A program made the translations under genes and the position numbers. A DNA stretch of 64,000 nt from Anastrepha obliqua (taxonomy: Eukaryota; Arthropoda; Insecta; Diptera; Tephritidae): assembly GCF_027943255.1 (NCBI RefSeq), contig NC_072893.1, forward strand, positions 6,448,001 through 6,512,000, in the 5' to 3' direction. Within the stretch, counting starts at the first letter, position 1; each line of letters begins with the position of its first letter. The notes under the pieces are model-generated. The model was not told the DNA's origin. It worked only from the letters and a program-made list of their open reading frames with translations, and did no database searches. Below, piece by piece: positions 23,161 through 34,667 of the stretch.

Positions 23161-23638
23161 ACTAATGTATGCACCTTTTAAAATATCCGTGACAAAAAAG
23201 CGCAGATATAGTCAGGTGAATCAAAATGCAGATCAATCAGCAACAGAAAGAACTGGGAGAACACACACACACACACCGGTAGATCAGCAATAATTAGCAA
23301 ATTTCGTAGAAAAACACCAACACTTAAGAACACAAGCAAGAACACGTCTTACTCAGCCTATAATTGCATGTTACTATATTAAATACATGTAATTAAAAAT
23401 CTCAATTAGATTCTTAATACTATTTTTTATTGATATCACTCAAAAATTCTGTCAAAAAAATATCGGGAATTGTTCATTCAAAAAGCGCGCGCTACACATT
23501 TGTATAATTTTTTTTGCTGGAATGTTGGTACAACTGCCCTCTACAGTGTCGCAGAGGTTGAGCGTCATCTGTCAATTAGCTTGTTTTTGGCATTTAATTA
23601 TATCAGCCAACCGCAGGTGGGCTCTGCGATTTCTACTA

Positions 23639-24724
23639 TGGATAAAAATATGGAACAAAGAATTTGTCTTAAATTTTGTGTTTTGAACTATATTTCGTGT
23701 GCCAAATCGTTGAAAATGTTTCAGAAATCCTATGGCAAGTCTGCTTTATCAAAAACACGGGCCTTTGAGTGGCTGTTGTTGTTGTTGTAGCAGCATAAAT
23801 TTTCCCCATACCTACATACGGGGAATACTGCTGGAGTGACAGTCCTTGGCCGGATATAAATTCTGGTCGTTTCGGTAATAGGCTTTTGCAGAGGGCCGAG
23901 AATTCGTGCAAGATTTGCCCCGAACTGGTCGCCTATCAACGTTTTCAGCGGATGAAAACGTCGACAAAGTCAAGGAAATGGTACTGGAAAACCGTCATTT
24001 AAGTTTGAGGGAGGTAGCTCGTGATCTTAGCGTGTCTCTCGAATCAATTTGCAACATTTTACACCATCAATTGGTCATGAGATCCGTGGCTGCTCGACTC
24101 GTTCCAAGAGAGTTGAATTTCCTTCGAAAAATTCATCGGAAAAGGGTGGCTGAAGACATGCTTGAGCAAGTGAATTCGGATCCAACATTTATACAGCGCA
24201 TCATAACAGGTGAAGAGAAGTGGGTATATGAGTTTAAAATGCAAACCAGTCAGCAGGTGGCTGAATGGCGCTATCCATATGAGCCGAAACCCAAAAAACT
24301 ACGTCGAAGTCGGTCAAAAGGGAAAGTCATGCTACTCGTTTTCTTTGATTATCACGGTGTTGTGCACTCGGAACTCATTCCAAATGGTTCTACAGTAAAT
24401 AAAGAATATTATTTGAAAGTTACGCGACGTTTGAGAGAGAATGTGCGTAGGAAACGGCCCTCTTTGTGGAACGAACACTCATGGATCTCGCACCATGATA
24501 ACGCGCCGTCTCACAAGGCTCATATTGTGAACACTTTTTTGACCAGAAACTCGACAAATATCATCGAGCAACCACCGTATTCACCGGTTTTAGCCCCCTG
24601 TGATTTTTCCTATTCTCAAAACTTAAATTGCCACTCCGCGGACTTTGAGTGCATAGAGGCCATTCAGGAGAATTCGCTGAAGAAGCTGAAGATGATCTCT
24701 TCAAACGCGTTTAAAAGTGCTTAA
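23639..24724 (+). pseudogene. mariner transposase, interrupted
   Basis: N-terminal helix-turn-helix (23639-23770: CVLNYISCAKSLKMFQKSYG, then KTRAFEW) is split from the rest by a nested insertion with stop codons. The downstream frame (23906-24724, 272 residues) holds RTGRLSTFSADENVDKVKEM, REVARDLSVSLESICNIL, RLVPRELNF (linker), ITGEEKWVYEF, LLVFFDYHGVVHSELIPNG, SHHDNAPSHKA and QPPYSPVLAPCDF. The last two catalytic aspartates are present 34 residues apart; the first is glutamate (TGEEKW where TGDE is usual). The C-terminus frameshifts after KLKMISSNAF, although RWHLCIASNGAYFEGH-type coding can be guessed downstream to about 24790. Non-functional. Confidence 0.88.
23773..23882 (-). mobile_element. 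5'-truncated LINE 3' end inserted in mariner
   Basis: On the minus strand this ends in TTTATGCTGCTACAACAACA, a CAA-type tail, preceded by CCGGCCAAGGACTGTCACTC and GCAGTATTCCCCGTATG. Tail composition resembles the CAA-rich 3' end of the Jockey-like LINE at 46.87 kb. It interrupts the mariner frame exactly and adds stop codons. Confidence 0.6.
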
Positions 24725-24861
24725 ATGACTGGACTAAGCGTTGGCATTTGTGTATTGCTTCGAATGGAGCCTATTTTGAGGGCCACAAAATAAATGTTGA
24801 TGATTAAACAATTATTTTGCGTTTTATTGAACGATTCCCGTTACTTTTTTGACAGAATGTA

Positions 24862-26670
24862 TACATGCATATGGAAATTTTTCTACGATATTTGGAAGCT
24901 TTTAATTTTTTTTATTGAAAATTTTAAAGTATGGGCTATTTTCGCCATCTGATAGAAATATATTAAAAAAGCGCTAGAGCAGATTTTGAAAAAAAAATTG
25001 CTTATAAAAATGGATGGTACATATTTTGCAGAAAAAACATAGTGTAAACTACGCACGAACTTTCTTGGTTACATTGTACTATAAAGTATTATTAGGAAAT
25101 CTTTTTAAATGCGCACACATAAAAGTGCGAATGGCATACATAGATTATCGCCAACCACCATCAAAGTATCAAAAAAGTGCGATCCACCAAAAAAACGTAA
25201 ACCATTAAAAAAACGAGCAGAATATATGAACAAATAAAGCCAGGTTCTGTTTCGCTAAACTTTCACGTTGCCTGCTACTCCATTCTCGTTCACCAGTGCC
25301 ACATATTAAATGCCACAAAAACGACACTCAAATTTGCGTGACTCGGTTGGCATGAGAATTACATTCAGAACAGACAAAAAAGTGGTACGTTTCATAAACA
25401 GAAAAGAGCAGCACCGAACCCACACAAAAATTCAAATGTACAGTAACACACATTTTCAGCAAAGTTGGGAAAGTTTGGGAAAGTTTGGCGGAGGAAGAGA
25501 TGCGATATGGGAAAGAACATGGAACGTGCATGTCGAACAGCAACAAGAACACGCACAAGACTCGCCAACATGTCGTTGTTGTGTGCATATGTGTACGTAC
25601 ATATGGACATATGGAAATTTAGTAACAAAAAACAAAAAAAAAACAGATGTACAAATGCAAATGTCTAAGAACAGTTACTCACATAATATATATTTAATAT
25701 GTACGCTTGCCTACACATGGCTAAGCGAACGTCAGCTACACTGCCAGCTTAAGTTGCCTGGCTGACTAAAGGACTGCTACCCGCTGCTGTACGCCAGTAA
25801 GATGCCCACTCACACTTGCTTACGCATCGTCTTAGTGGTATGTTGCGTACGCTTACACATACAGGGGTAGCCTATTCGCAGGCGCCATAAAACATGTACA
25901 TGGATGTGTGTATGTGCGTATGCAGATTGTAATAACATAAACTTTGTATGAAATTCCAGTGAGAGATATGTCGAAAGCAGTAGATTCTGCGGTGGAAATC
26001 CCTTTTCTTGCCATTTCTGGCATTCAGGCATCCACAGTTTCTCCAAACAAATGCAAATACCTAAGGACTCTATGGTGCCTTTGAGGGGGGTGAGAGCGAG
26101 TGAGGAATTATTTATTGCGCAGGTATTCGCTGATTGCCAAAGCAAATGGAAAAATTGTGTAGTAATACTTATTGAGTAATGAAAAGCATAGTGGAAATTG
26201 CTGGGGGTATTGAAAAAGTAATAAATCCACTGAATTTATTATTTCGCTGCGTAATTTACAGTAGCAATTTTGGACAGCTGACACCATTTTAGAATATTGC
26301 TTACATCGAAAAATGGACATATTTAAGTGATAAAGAAAAATATCGTAGATTTTTTTACTTCTTGTTTTCATTTATTTACTCGATTCTACAAATTTTGCGG
26401 ATTTTTAATATTATTAAAACGCATGATAAGTCATTTCTTACGGGCAATAAGAAATTTGTGTTTTGAAAAAAGAAAAAAAAGGCTATAAGTGCGCAGTTAT
26501 GCCTTGGATACCGAATAAATGCGCATAGTAGGCAGGTAGACAGCGAGCAGCATAAGATGGAAGCGGAACAGAAAAATTACTAGGCTAAAGAGCAACACGA
26601 AGAACAGTTATAAATTGAACATATTCTAATTCTGAGCCCGCTAGTGAATTTTCGTAGAATTTGGGTCCTT
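24862..26670. other. Intergenic, no gene recognised
   Basis: A 151-residue plus frame at 25310-25765 and several minus frames overlap here, but none shows a known domain. Composition is lysine/histidine-rich from A-rich DNA. I see no gene I can support. Confidence 0.4.
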
Positions 26671-26683
26671 AAAGTCCTTTAAG

Positions 26684-27236
26684 CGACCTCGGTAGCCTAG
26701 CATAAGTGAACTAGCCTGCCATCCCAGAGGTTGTGGGTTCGAATCCCACGTAAAGCACGGTCCTCTCACTTTTCCAAATTTACCTACTTTACCTACAAAA
26801 AAAAAATCTCATTCCTCAAACCCAAAAACTTATCCCCTACATCCTTTACATCCTTACTCCCGCACAACAGTTAGCGCATTATTTGCATTGTGACTGCTAA
26901 AACAAGCAAAAACAAACAGTTACACATTGCATCACTGGCGCCCGCAAGAGAAAGCGGGCAATCGCGGTAACAGCGCAGACGCACCAAATTTAGCGAAGCC
27001 CTCAACCATTTCGTGCGATCCTTCTTGCAGAAAAATATGAAACACAGATGGCGCTCCAAGCAGTAAGAAGACGTTGTTCCTAAGCAACGACAAGTGGGTA
27101 TTCGCACTACTTAGTACTGTTAGTGACAGGCTAACCAACTGCCCTGTCAAAAATCGAATAGATTAACGACATCAACACAAGACCAAGTCTTGTCGAGGCC
27201 CTATGCTCCCGAGAGGAGTGAACAAGGAAAAAACAA
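26684..27236 (+). mobile_element. tRNA-like SINE (family 2), full length with perfect TSD
   Basis: A 553-bp element. AAAGTCCTTTAAG (13 bp) occurs directly before (26671-26683) and after (27237-27249), so both ends are fixed. The head resembles a tRNA: A-box-like TAGCCTAGCATAAG at 26693, then a perfect B box GGTTCGAATCC at 26739 within the stem GTGGGTTCGAATCCCAC. The body is unique. The tail ends GAGTGAACAAGGAAAAAACA followed by a short A-rich run. A 3' fragment of the same family sits at 39855-39995. Not a functional tRNA, because no proper acceptor stem closes around the head. Confidence 0.85.
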
Positions 27237-27486
27237 AAAGTCCTTTAAGTTACATAGCTGACACTGTGTCGCTGCTATAGAAGAATTACGCATGCGCTAT
27301 AGGCCAGTGGACGACAGTAGCATGAAGAATTTCTCATGCAATACTTCTTGCTTCTGAAGACATATTAATTTACTGTACCTTTACTCGCTTCAAGATTGTT
27401 TTTTTTTCTTCCTTTCTTTCGCGGAAAAATTGTTAGATGTAATAAATTGTAGGAAATTTCACATGAAACTTAACTAATTTTTAACA

Positions 27487-27590
27487 TGTCGAGATGACTC
27501 CAGCTCGGGCGGCCCTTTCACTTCAAACACGAAATGCAAAGTTGAAAAAATGTATAATCTATTTGTGGTGTGCACCTAATTGATTTCTAC
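27487..27590. repeat. 104-bp block, identical to 22852-22955
   Basis: Second copy of the exact duplicate. It runs straight into the SINE family 1 copy that starts with CTATTTGTGGTGTGC at about 27563. Confidence 0.85.
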
Positions 27591-27812
27591 TAATGGAGAG
27601 ACCTACAGTTTTACGCCGCCTCCCACCGGCAAATAGATTTATATTAGTAGCTTTTTTCATGCCAGAAATACACTCATAGGTTTATCATTGTCTACCGAGA
27701 CTATTAGAAAAAACGTTTTCTATCATTTGGTGTTTTGGGATCGGAGCTTTGAACCTGTATACTTTCGAATAGTAGTGCCGCATCCCCAACCCATTCGGTT
27801 ACGGTGACCGCT
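27563..27812 (-). mobile_element. SINE family 1, copy 4
   Basis: Minus-strand copy lacking its tail. Internal blocks are TGGAGAGACCTACAGTTTTA, ATGCCAGAAATACACTCA and a head region CCAACCCATTCGGTTACGG. The GCCGAGGGGCGACCGC block is shortened by a deletion (CTACCGAGACTATTAG). Confidence 0.75.
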
Positions 27813-28098
27813 ACTCGGAAATCCTTTTTCTTTTAAAGCACCCAGAATTGTGATGATGTTCCCCCACGGCAGCCTGTAATATCTATTAATTATCAATTGC
27901 AGGAACCCAGTCGATGGTCGTCTTATTCACCGCATCTTCGCTGGACGACTCCCATCTACTTTCTGAGATGAAATTTGCATTAAAAAAAGGCATGAGTTCA
28001 TTGAAGCTGTGAAACAGAAAGAAGAAGCTTCGAAAGTTATGATAAGCAAAAATACATGAAACCAAAATAAAATCTAAAATCATGCGCTAAATAAATAT

Positions 28099-28309
28099 CT
28101 TAGGTGTTTGACCGAGGTCCTCCTTCTATTTGTGGCGTGCGTCTTGATGTTGTTCCACAAATGGAGAGACCAACAGTTTTAAATCGACCCCAAACGGCAA
28201 ATGGTTTTTTTAGAGACACTTTTTTATTAGGAAAAACTTTTTTCATTTTGCTGTTTTATGCACGGATAATCGAACCTACGCACCAACTTATTTGGCTTCG
28301 GCGGCCGCG
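28099..28309 (-). mobile_element. SINE family 1, copy 5
   Basis: Minus-strand copy from AGGTGTTTGACCGAGGTCCT to GGCTTCGGCGGCCGCG, with an internal deletion that removes the GCCGAGGGGCGACC block. It carries the TTTTATGCACGGATAATCGAA subtype head shared with copies 2 and 6. Confidence 0.78.
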
Positions 28310-30210
28310 TGGCATGCGTTCTCTGTACGCATAAAAATGCATAAGACCATGAATTTCTAAGAACAATGAGAATTGTGAGCTGCTTCATACTTGAATGTTA
28401 CTGTACAAAACTGCATGCTTTGAAATTTTATTTTTTTTTTTAATTTTTCTAATTGAAGTATTTAAAATTTTGATAAGAATTTTTTAATTCGTTGTACTTT
28501 CTTGAATTTTTTTTTTGAAAGTTTTGACTTATATGGGATTGAATGATATTTCAATAAAAAATATACGAAAAATATTTAACAAAAAAATCCTTGTGCGCAA
28601 ACTTCTGCTGCTGGGTGTATGGCAATACACGAATATCCTAAAATATCTAACTTTATTCCACCGAATTAGTGGCGTACATCCTTCGCATGAGTTCAAAAAT
28701 ATATGCACATAAAAACACCACATCAACAAAGCCAAGTTCAAAGCTTGCGTCTCGTAATAGTCAACGTGAAACTCACACCACAGAACAGGATTACAACCAC
28801 AAATTAACTAACCACCACCTGAGAAGACACAAGAAAGCAAACGAAAGCAAGTGAAAGCAAATATTCTGGCAAGCGTGAAATATCCGCAATTTAAGCCAAG
28901 TATTCGTACTTGAAGTTAACTCAAGCAAACTAACGACCTGCTGCACACAGATGTTGTCATTCACCGAAAAGTGACAAGTCAAGCGACCATCAGACCAAAA
29001 TAGTCGTAACACGACTCGTAACACATGCATCAGTGATGCCCTCACAAAACACAAACTACATGCGGGGAGGCGACAAGGTGTCACATTGTGATATAGCGAA
29101 GAAAACTCAAAATGTAAACGCACTGTGGCAGCCACTGCTGCTGCGGTAAAAGACAAAATAGCCACACAAATACGCCTAATTTGTGAATTAACATAAAATG
29201 TGGAGATGGTGGCATGTTTTGGGGCACAAATCCTTGCGAACGATGTTGTTACTGTGCGAGCTTAGCGCGCATTATCAGCCATGCTACAGTTGCGCTCAGT
29301 GGATAATTTCGTCTGCAAAATGACACGCGATTAACTGAAAATAATGGGTGCAAATAAGTTCGCTTTAATTACCGTCGTCATCATTAGTAGACAAGACAGC
29401 GAGAAAATTTCATCACAAAATTCATTTCTTAAAAAATTGTATAAAAATGCAAAGCATTTCTTTCACTTTAAGGGAATTTATTGCCCGCCATCAGAAGGTG
29501 TCGCTTACATTTACGCTTATTTCCGCAAACACTGAGAAATCGGACCCTTCAGTAGAAGCCAATATATTAATTAAAAGGAGCGCGCGAAGAGTGGGTGTTT
29601 AGAGGCTGAATGTGAGGTGAGTGTGAATGTGCGTTGTAAGTTAGTGCAAGTGTGTCAACCTGTAATTGGCAGTAATGAATAGAAGCAGTTAGTTGATGTG
29701 AGTTTTAAAGCGCTTTGCTCAAGAAAATGAACTGGTGTGTTAAGTGATATAGCATTCAGTATTGCTTGACTAATTACACGCTCTCGTTTTGGGGCGGTAG
29801 CTGCTCAAGTGCCGTGACAGTTTAGGTGATATTTGAGATTTAATTGTTCTCAATTCGGAGGTGGCTATGGCCCTTTCTGCGACACATTATTTTCAATAGC
29901 AGCCTTAAAGAATAATACGAATTCTCCTATTGCTTATTTTAAATTTTCTTTGAAATATATTTTATTTTCTTTTTCGCCCTCTCTCTGAACATTCAAATTC
30001 AGACACTTCTATAAATAATAAATTTTCTAAATTAAGCACAAATAGAAGATTGCTATGGAATATGGGTAAAATTATGTTAGCTTAGACAGAAGGACACTGT
30101 CACTCTAAATTCATACCTAGGGTTTGCAGATTTTAGGTTTGGGGGAATTGCCAACTATTTCTACTGCGTTTTTGATGAAAATTGTGTTTAAACTGTAATA
30201 ATAATAAAAT
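28310..30210. other. Intergenic, no gene recognised
   Basis: No tRNA, domain or clear repeat. Short frames on both strands (28515-28741, 28791-29165, 29344-29535) show no recognisable motif. Confidence 0.4.
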
Positions 30211-30347
30211 AACATAACATAACATAACATAACATAACATAACATAACATAACATAACATAACATAACATAACATAACATAACATAACATAACATAACAT
30301 AACATAACATAACATAACATAACATAACATAACATAACATAACATAA
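30211..30347. repeat. Pentanucleotide array (AACAT)n
   Basis: About 27 nearly perfect copies of AACAT. This is the complement of the TTATG/TGTTA array at 61761-62120. The two minus-strand frames of repeating MLCYV are by-products of the array. Confidence 0.98.
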
Positions 30348-30579
30348 TATTGTTGCCATATTTCGTAAAAAATGCAAATAGTAAAAAAGGAGGAATCACG
30401 TAATGAACTATTGCCACCACTTAATTAGAAGCCGAGTACTCGAACGCACTGTCCATGAACCTGAAACGTTGATTGCCGCTTGACTATCAAAGAAAATTAT
30501 CACCTCCTTTAAGAGTATCGGATATTCTTAGTTATCGATTATGACAACTATGATTTGACAGCCGGTATGACATTTCTGT

Positions 30580-31105
30580 TTAGTAAGGTTTGGCAAGTCA
30601 TCATAAATCGTTTTACGCCAGCAAAACGCATCCAAATTGTAAAAATTTGAATAGAAATTTACTTTGAAAAAAAAATTTATTAAATTTCTTCGTGAAGTTC
30701 ATAGAGCAAAGTGTTGACGAAGACACCGAAATGTCGATTCGGCGTCATGCTCAGCTTGTGGGCCGATGTTCTTCGATCCTACGTAATGATCTTAGCTTGC
30801 GTGCCTATAAAATACAGCAAATATAGCGCAAGAATTGCAGCCGACTGACCATCGTTTGAGTCGCATTTTTACTGATTTGGGTGATTTAGATTTATTATTC
30901 AGTTTTACTGGAAAAAATTATCAAAAATTGAACTGATCGAATGGACCCTGTAACTCGCAGCCGCGGCGGACATATACCGGATATCAAATTCAAAAAATAA
31001 ATGCCATGAAATTATCTATCAGATTCTAATACAGAAAATTCATTCCAACAATATTTCTGTTTTGTTTTACATTTTAAGTTCTCAAGCTCTTCAAAAACCA
31101 CCCGA
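30580..31105 (+). pseudogene. rosa-type (DD41D) transposase remnant
   Basis: Plus-strand fragments give AEDTEMSIRRHAQLVGRC-like text (VDEDTEMSIRRHAQLVGRCS at 30714), ILRNDLSLRAYKIQ and, after a big internal deletion, the C-terminal NGPCNSQPRRTYTGYQIQK-like text ending KINAMKL. These correspond to the DNA-binding domain and C-terminal GGH-P-DIIF region of the transposase family seen better at 37586-38181. Stops and frameshifts throughout. The ends are uncertain. Confidence 0.55.
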
Positions 31106-32511
31106 TATAAGACTGGATAGTGACCAAAAACTTAGCACATGATTTTCATTACCTTAACCTTTTTTATTTACTGTAAACAAGTTGCTAAAATGAATACACC
31201 AAACTATAATTTTACATAAAAAGGGAACTTAATACCTTTTCACTCTCATTTAGGGAGAAGTCGTAAAAACTGTATACACGCAGTTTTACTAGTGTTTTTG
31301 CCAAATACTACAAACATAATTAAATACGTGTGTACGTATGTACGGCAAACTAGCCAAAAGTACAACAACACTAAATTTACAAATTAAAAATAGGGGTGAT
31401 GCCAAGCAAAAAAACCCATAGGGGAAAAGATTTCTATGTAGTCGTAGTTGTATAATTTCTCGTCTCTAGAGAAGGGAATAACGGACACTGCGCTGCTTGC
31501 TAAATAAAATAGATAGCAGAAACATTAGTTTTTCGAAAGTTTACGATTGTTTGTGAAGTGAAATAATACCAGAGTTTTAATGAGTTGCAAAGTCGCCAGT
31601 GGCAGAGCCTTTTTTGTGTGTGTTTTTCTGTTTTTTTGGTGAAAAGAGCCCACAACATTTGAGGGAAAGAAGAGTGAAATTAGTAGAAATTATACGAATA
31701 GCTAAATAGGATATTTAATGCCTAGTCACAGACAATAATTTGTAGCAATGAGAACTACTAAACTTATTACAGAAATGGCAATTAGCTTTGAGAAGCGCTC
31801 CCGAAACGAAGTTAATACAGGTAAACACACGTGGGTTAGGAAAATTGGAAAATTACTTAGTTGTGCAAACGAAAGTTACTATTTTCACCTGTGTTGATTT
31901 TCTGTTTTTCGTACTTTTTTTTATTGATTTTTTGTGTAGAGTGCAGATGTACTCGTATGTACTTGAGCCAAAAAAGTTGTATCTCAAAGGCTATTGTTTT
32001 TGACATGCCTTAACTCTTAAATCCTTTAAACTTGAACTTCAACTTGCAACTAAAAGTTTATTTTGTTTTCTTTCAATAAGTAGAACACATTTATTTTGAA
32101 AAGTTAATTTTATTACCCAAAACTTTAAGAAACAAAAACAGCTCCTTTTTTTGAGGACCAAAAAAAACTTTTACTGCATCCATTTATTAAAAATAATGCA
32201 AGAATCAGTACATTGTGTGACCATCCTTGACGTCTAACACAGTTTATAGTTTTCTTGTCTTAGATTACACTAAGTTTTTTTATTTCTCTTATTTTTTGCA
32301 TTGATTTTGCTCTTAACAATAACATTTCGTATAATGGTAAAATAAATAAATTTGAAAAATTATGAACAAAGCAAAAATTATGTAATAATAAATTCAGTAA
32401 AAAGCTTTTTAGATTAGGACTTTGAATTATTGTCCCCGATATCGGACAAATGACGCATACAACGAAGTTATTGTACATTGTCGAGACTACATATGGTATG
32501 TATGTGTGTAT
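31106..32511. other. Intergenic, no gene recognised
   Basis: AT-rich. A plus frame at 31788-32003 and a minus frame at 32260-32526 lack known motifs. Confidence 0.4.
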
Positions 32512-32512
32512 A

Positions 32513-33100
32513 CGAGGGTGCATCAATCAGTCTCCGAAAAATAGAATAGACAGGTATTCAAAGACATTTTGCTTAACAAGAAGTACCCTTGAAAAGTAGG
32601 TTATGTGCGCCAATACCCATGCCAACAAAAAGCTTGAAAAGTATTATGCGGACTCTACACCATCGATTGGAACCATTTATAATTGGCGCTTACACCCTTT
32701 TTGGATATTTGGCCGAGCTCCTCCCCCTATTTGTGGCGTGCGACTTGGTGTTGTTCCACAGTTTTTTCCATATAGCCTTATGCCGCCTACGAACGGTAAA
32801 TGGTTTTTTATAAGGAGAAATACAATCGGAGGTGTACCATTGTCTGCCGACTATTAGAAAAAACTGTTTCCATTTTTTGCTGTTTCATGCACGGAGATTC
32901 GAACCTACGCACAATAGTAGTCCGAATGGTAGTCACGCACGCATACATTCGACTAAGGCGGTCGGCATTCATAACTTCACTCAATTTCGGTGCGATCGTA
33001 GTGCCAGTAGTGCAAGTGAGTCAAACTATTCTGGTCGCCCAGCTGAGATGACTACACAATAAATGGTCCATAAAACCCACGTTAAGATAAAGGAGCGAAA
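32513..33100 (+). pseudogene. mariner N-terminal fragment split by a SINE
   Basis: Begins after TA with CGAGGGTGCATCAATCAG, an inverted-end type also seen at 42.11, 45.07 and 54.93 kb. The plus strand then reads MCANTHANKKLEKYYADSTP and SIGTIYNW, is cut by a SINE at 32681-32966, and resumes FTQFRCDRSASSASES..SGRPAEMTTQ. This is a mariner DNA-binding domain (W..EFR.GR...D...SGRP pattern). It has a stop just after MTTQ; the catalytic domain is not seen. Confidence 0.7.
32681..32966 (-). mobile_element. SINE family 1, copy 6 (inside a mariner)
   Basis: Minus-strand copy from AATTGGCGCTTACACCCTTT to CATTCGACTAAGGCGGTCGG. Promoter-like complement GAGATTCGAACCTACGC is present, while the GCCGAGGGGCGACC block is partly deleted. 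It splits the mariner DNA-binding frame, so it is younger than that mariner. Confidence 0.85.
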
Positions 33101-33435
33101 AGGCTACATATAGGCCTCCGATTTCAGAGATCAGTGATTTCAGTTTAGCATAAAAAAAATCTAAATCAGTTTAGCACAAACAACTTCAAAGTGGTTTTTC
33201 ATGATACTCAATCGCAATCTGAACGTAGTTTTCCGCCATCTCCTAACACCAAACGCCATAAACTGAGAAACGGTCGATGCATTGGATTCGTCGAGGATTG
33301 GATTCTAATTTATATGCGAAGTAAAATTGAACCTTGAATCAAGAAATATTCCTAATAGATAAATGGTACGATGCAATAAGTGGCTTGGGCACCTTAGAAA
33401 ATGTTACTTTATGATATTTTTTGATATTATGGAAA

Positions 33436-33724
33436 AGGCGATACACCCTTTCTGGGTGCTTGGCCGAGCTCCTCCACCTATTTGTGACGTGCGTCTTGAT
33501 GTTGTTCCACAAATGAGGGACCTACAGTTTCAAGCTGTCTCCGAACGGCAGATATTTTTTTATGAACAGCTTTTTCATAGCTGAAATGCACTCGGAGGTT
33601 TGCCATTGCCTGCCGAGGGCCGACCGCTATTAGAAAAATGTTTTTCTTCATTTTGATGTTGCACCGAGCTTCTATCCTACGTTCTCTCTGAATGCTGAAT
33701 GGCATTCGGCTACGGCGGCCGCCG
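33436..33724 (-). mobile_element. SINE family 1, copy 7
   Basis: Minus-strand copy from ACACCCTTTCTGGGTGCTTG to TTCGGCTACGGCGGCCGCCG. The B-box equivalent region is altered (GAGCTTCTATCCTACG), and there is a small deletion near the head. Sequence between 33100 and 33435 holds no gene. Confidence 0.83.
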
Positions 33725-33977
33725 AATCGTTATAAAGCTTATTGAGGAAAAAATGCATGCATAAACTCTGACGGGTCTATCGTTGTGTCGAAATATTGGC
33801 CTGAAACTCAACAAATATCATAGAACATTAATCGTGTTCACCTAATACGGCTCCTGCTGACTTTTTTCTCTCTCAAAAATTCAAATTACTATAAAGTTTA
33901 ATCGACAGAAGATATACTTCGCAGAGAGAATTTGTGGCGAGAACTGAACTTATGGCTGGAAAATATTATATAATACA

Positions 33978-34500
33978 TCTGTTAGGTTAGGTTAGGTTAG
34001 ATTAGGTTAGGTTAGGCATATCTGACTGATTTGAGTAGAACTCACATAGACCACAATAGTTGGTGTTACACGGCTTGGTGAGTTTCAATTAACAATTTAA
34101 ACTTTTGTCAGCAATATCCTTCAGAGCTGAAAAGTAGACCCATTCCAGGCAGTTGTAACGAGTTCTGCTTAGAGCAGGGCAGTGGCAAAGGAGGTATTCT
34201 AACGTTCCCTATGCTTCTTCGTATGAGTTACACGCGTCGTTCTAGATTAATCCCATTTAAGCTGCGTGATATGGAGTGAGACAATGCCCCGTCGGTACTC
34301 CAACCAATATTTTACATTCCTTCCTTGGGAATGATGAATCAAATTTGGTTGTTTTCGTGTTACAAGTTCGTGGCATTAGTTTGGCAATCCTGTGGGAGGT
34401 CAAGGCTTCAGATATAGACTGTGCTGCCCGAGTCAGCTCCACATCTAGTTCCATCTTCAAAACTGAGAGTGAAGGCAATATGTTCGATTTCCTCATCAAT
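33978..34500 (-). pseudogene. LINE C-terminal fragment with TTAGG-like tail
   Basis: The minus strand from about 34340 reads SFPRKECKILVGVPTGHCL, then MGLIQ-like text and a cysteine/histidine-rich segment EYLLCHCPALSRTRY, the C-terminal tail of an RNase H-type LINE similar to 14.2-14.5 kb. Its 3' end (plus 33982-34016) is seven pentamers of TTAGG with one variant, i.e. CCTAA repeats on the coding strand. In-frame stops are present. Confidence 0.7.
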
Positions 34501-34636
34501 CATTTACCTTGGCACCACGAGATCTACTCAAATTTCTTCGGAGATCGGGTAGATTTAATGAAAATTAAAAGAAAAATTAAAAGATTTTAAGAAAATTAAA
34601 ATTTGAGTGAATAATAAAAATTTTCATTGACCAACT

Positions 34637-34667
34637 CCGGGTACTTTTTTGACTGAATGTGTGAGGA
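34637..34667 (+). repeat. Solitary mariner inverted end
   Basis: CTCCGGGTACTTTTTTGACTGAATG matches, at most positions, the right inverted end of the mariner at 24833-24859 (CCCGTTACTTTTTTGACAGA). No matching left end or transposase was found near it. The stretch 34670-35539 shows no gene. Confidence 0.45.

Larger units (their letters stand above)
23445..24859 (+). mobile_element. mariner-like element with nested LINE 3' end
   Basis: Inverted ends read ATTCTGTCAAAAAAATATCG (left, from about 23446) and, complemented from the right, CATTCTGTCAAAAAAGTAAC. The right flank is TA at 24860-24861; the left TA is mutated. Transposase begins at 23639 (MDKNMEQRICLKFCVLNYIS), is broken by an insertion at about 23773-23882, and resumes as FAEGREFVQDLPRTGRL. 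The total is about 1.4 kb, including roughly 110 bp of inserted DNA. Confidence 0.85.

Noticed and set aside
25310..25765. 151-residue plus-strand open frame
   Set aside because: No recognisable domain, biased composition from A-rich DNA, overlapping frames on the other strand; not supportable as a gene.
26684..26760. A tRNA gene, because of a perfect B box and T-arm-like stem
   Set aside because: No closing acceptor stem and no convincing anticodon arm; it is the head of a SINE with a target duplication.
33982..34016. Telomere or telomere-fusion site because of TTAGG repeats
   Set aside because: Only seven units, directly at a LINE 3' end, in a genome type that lacks TTAGG telomeres.
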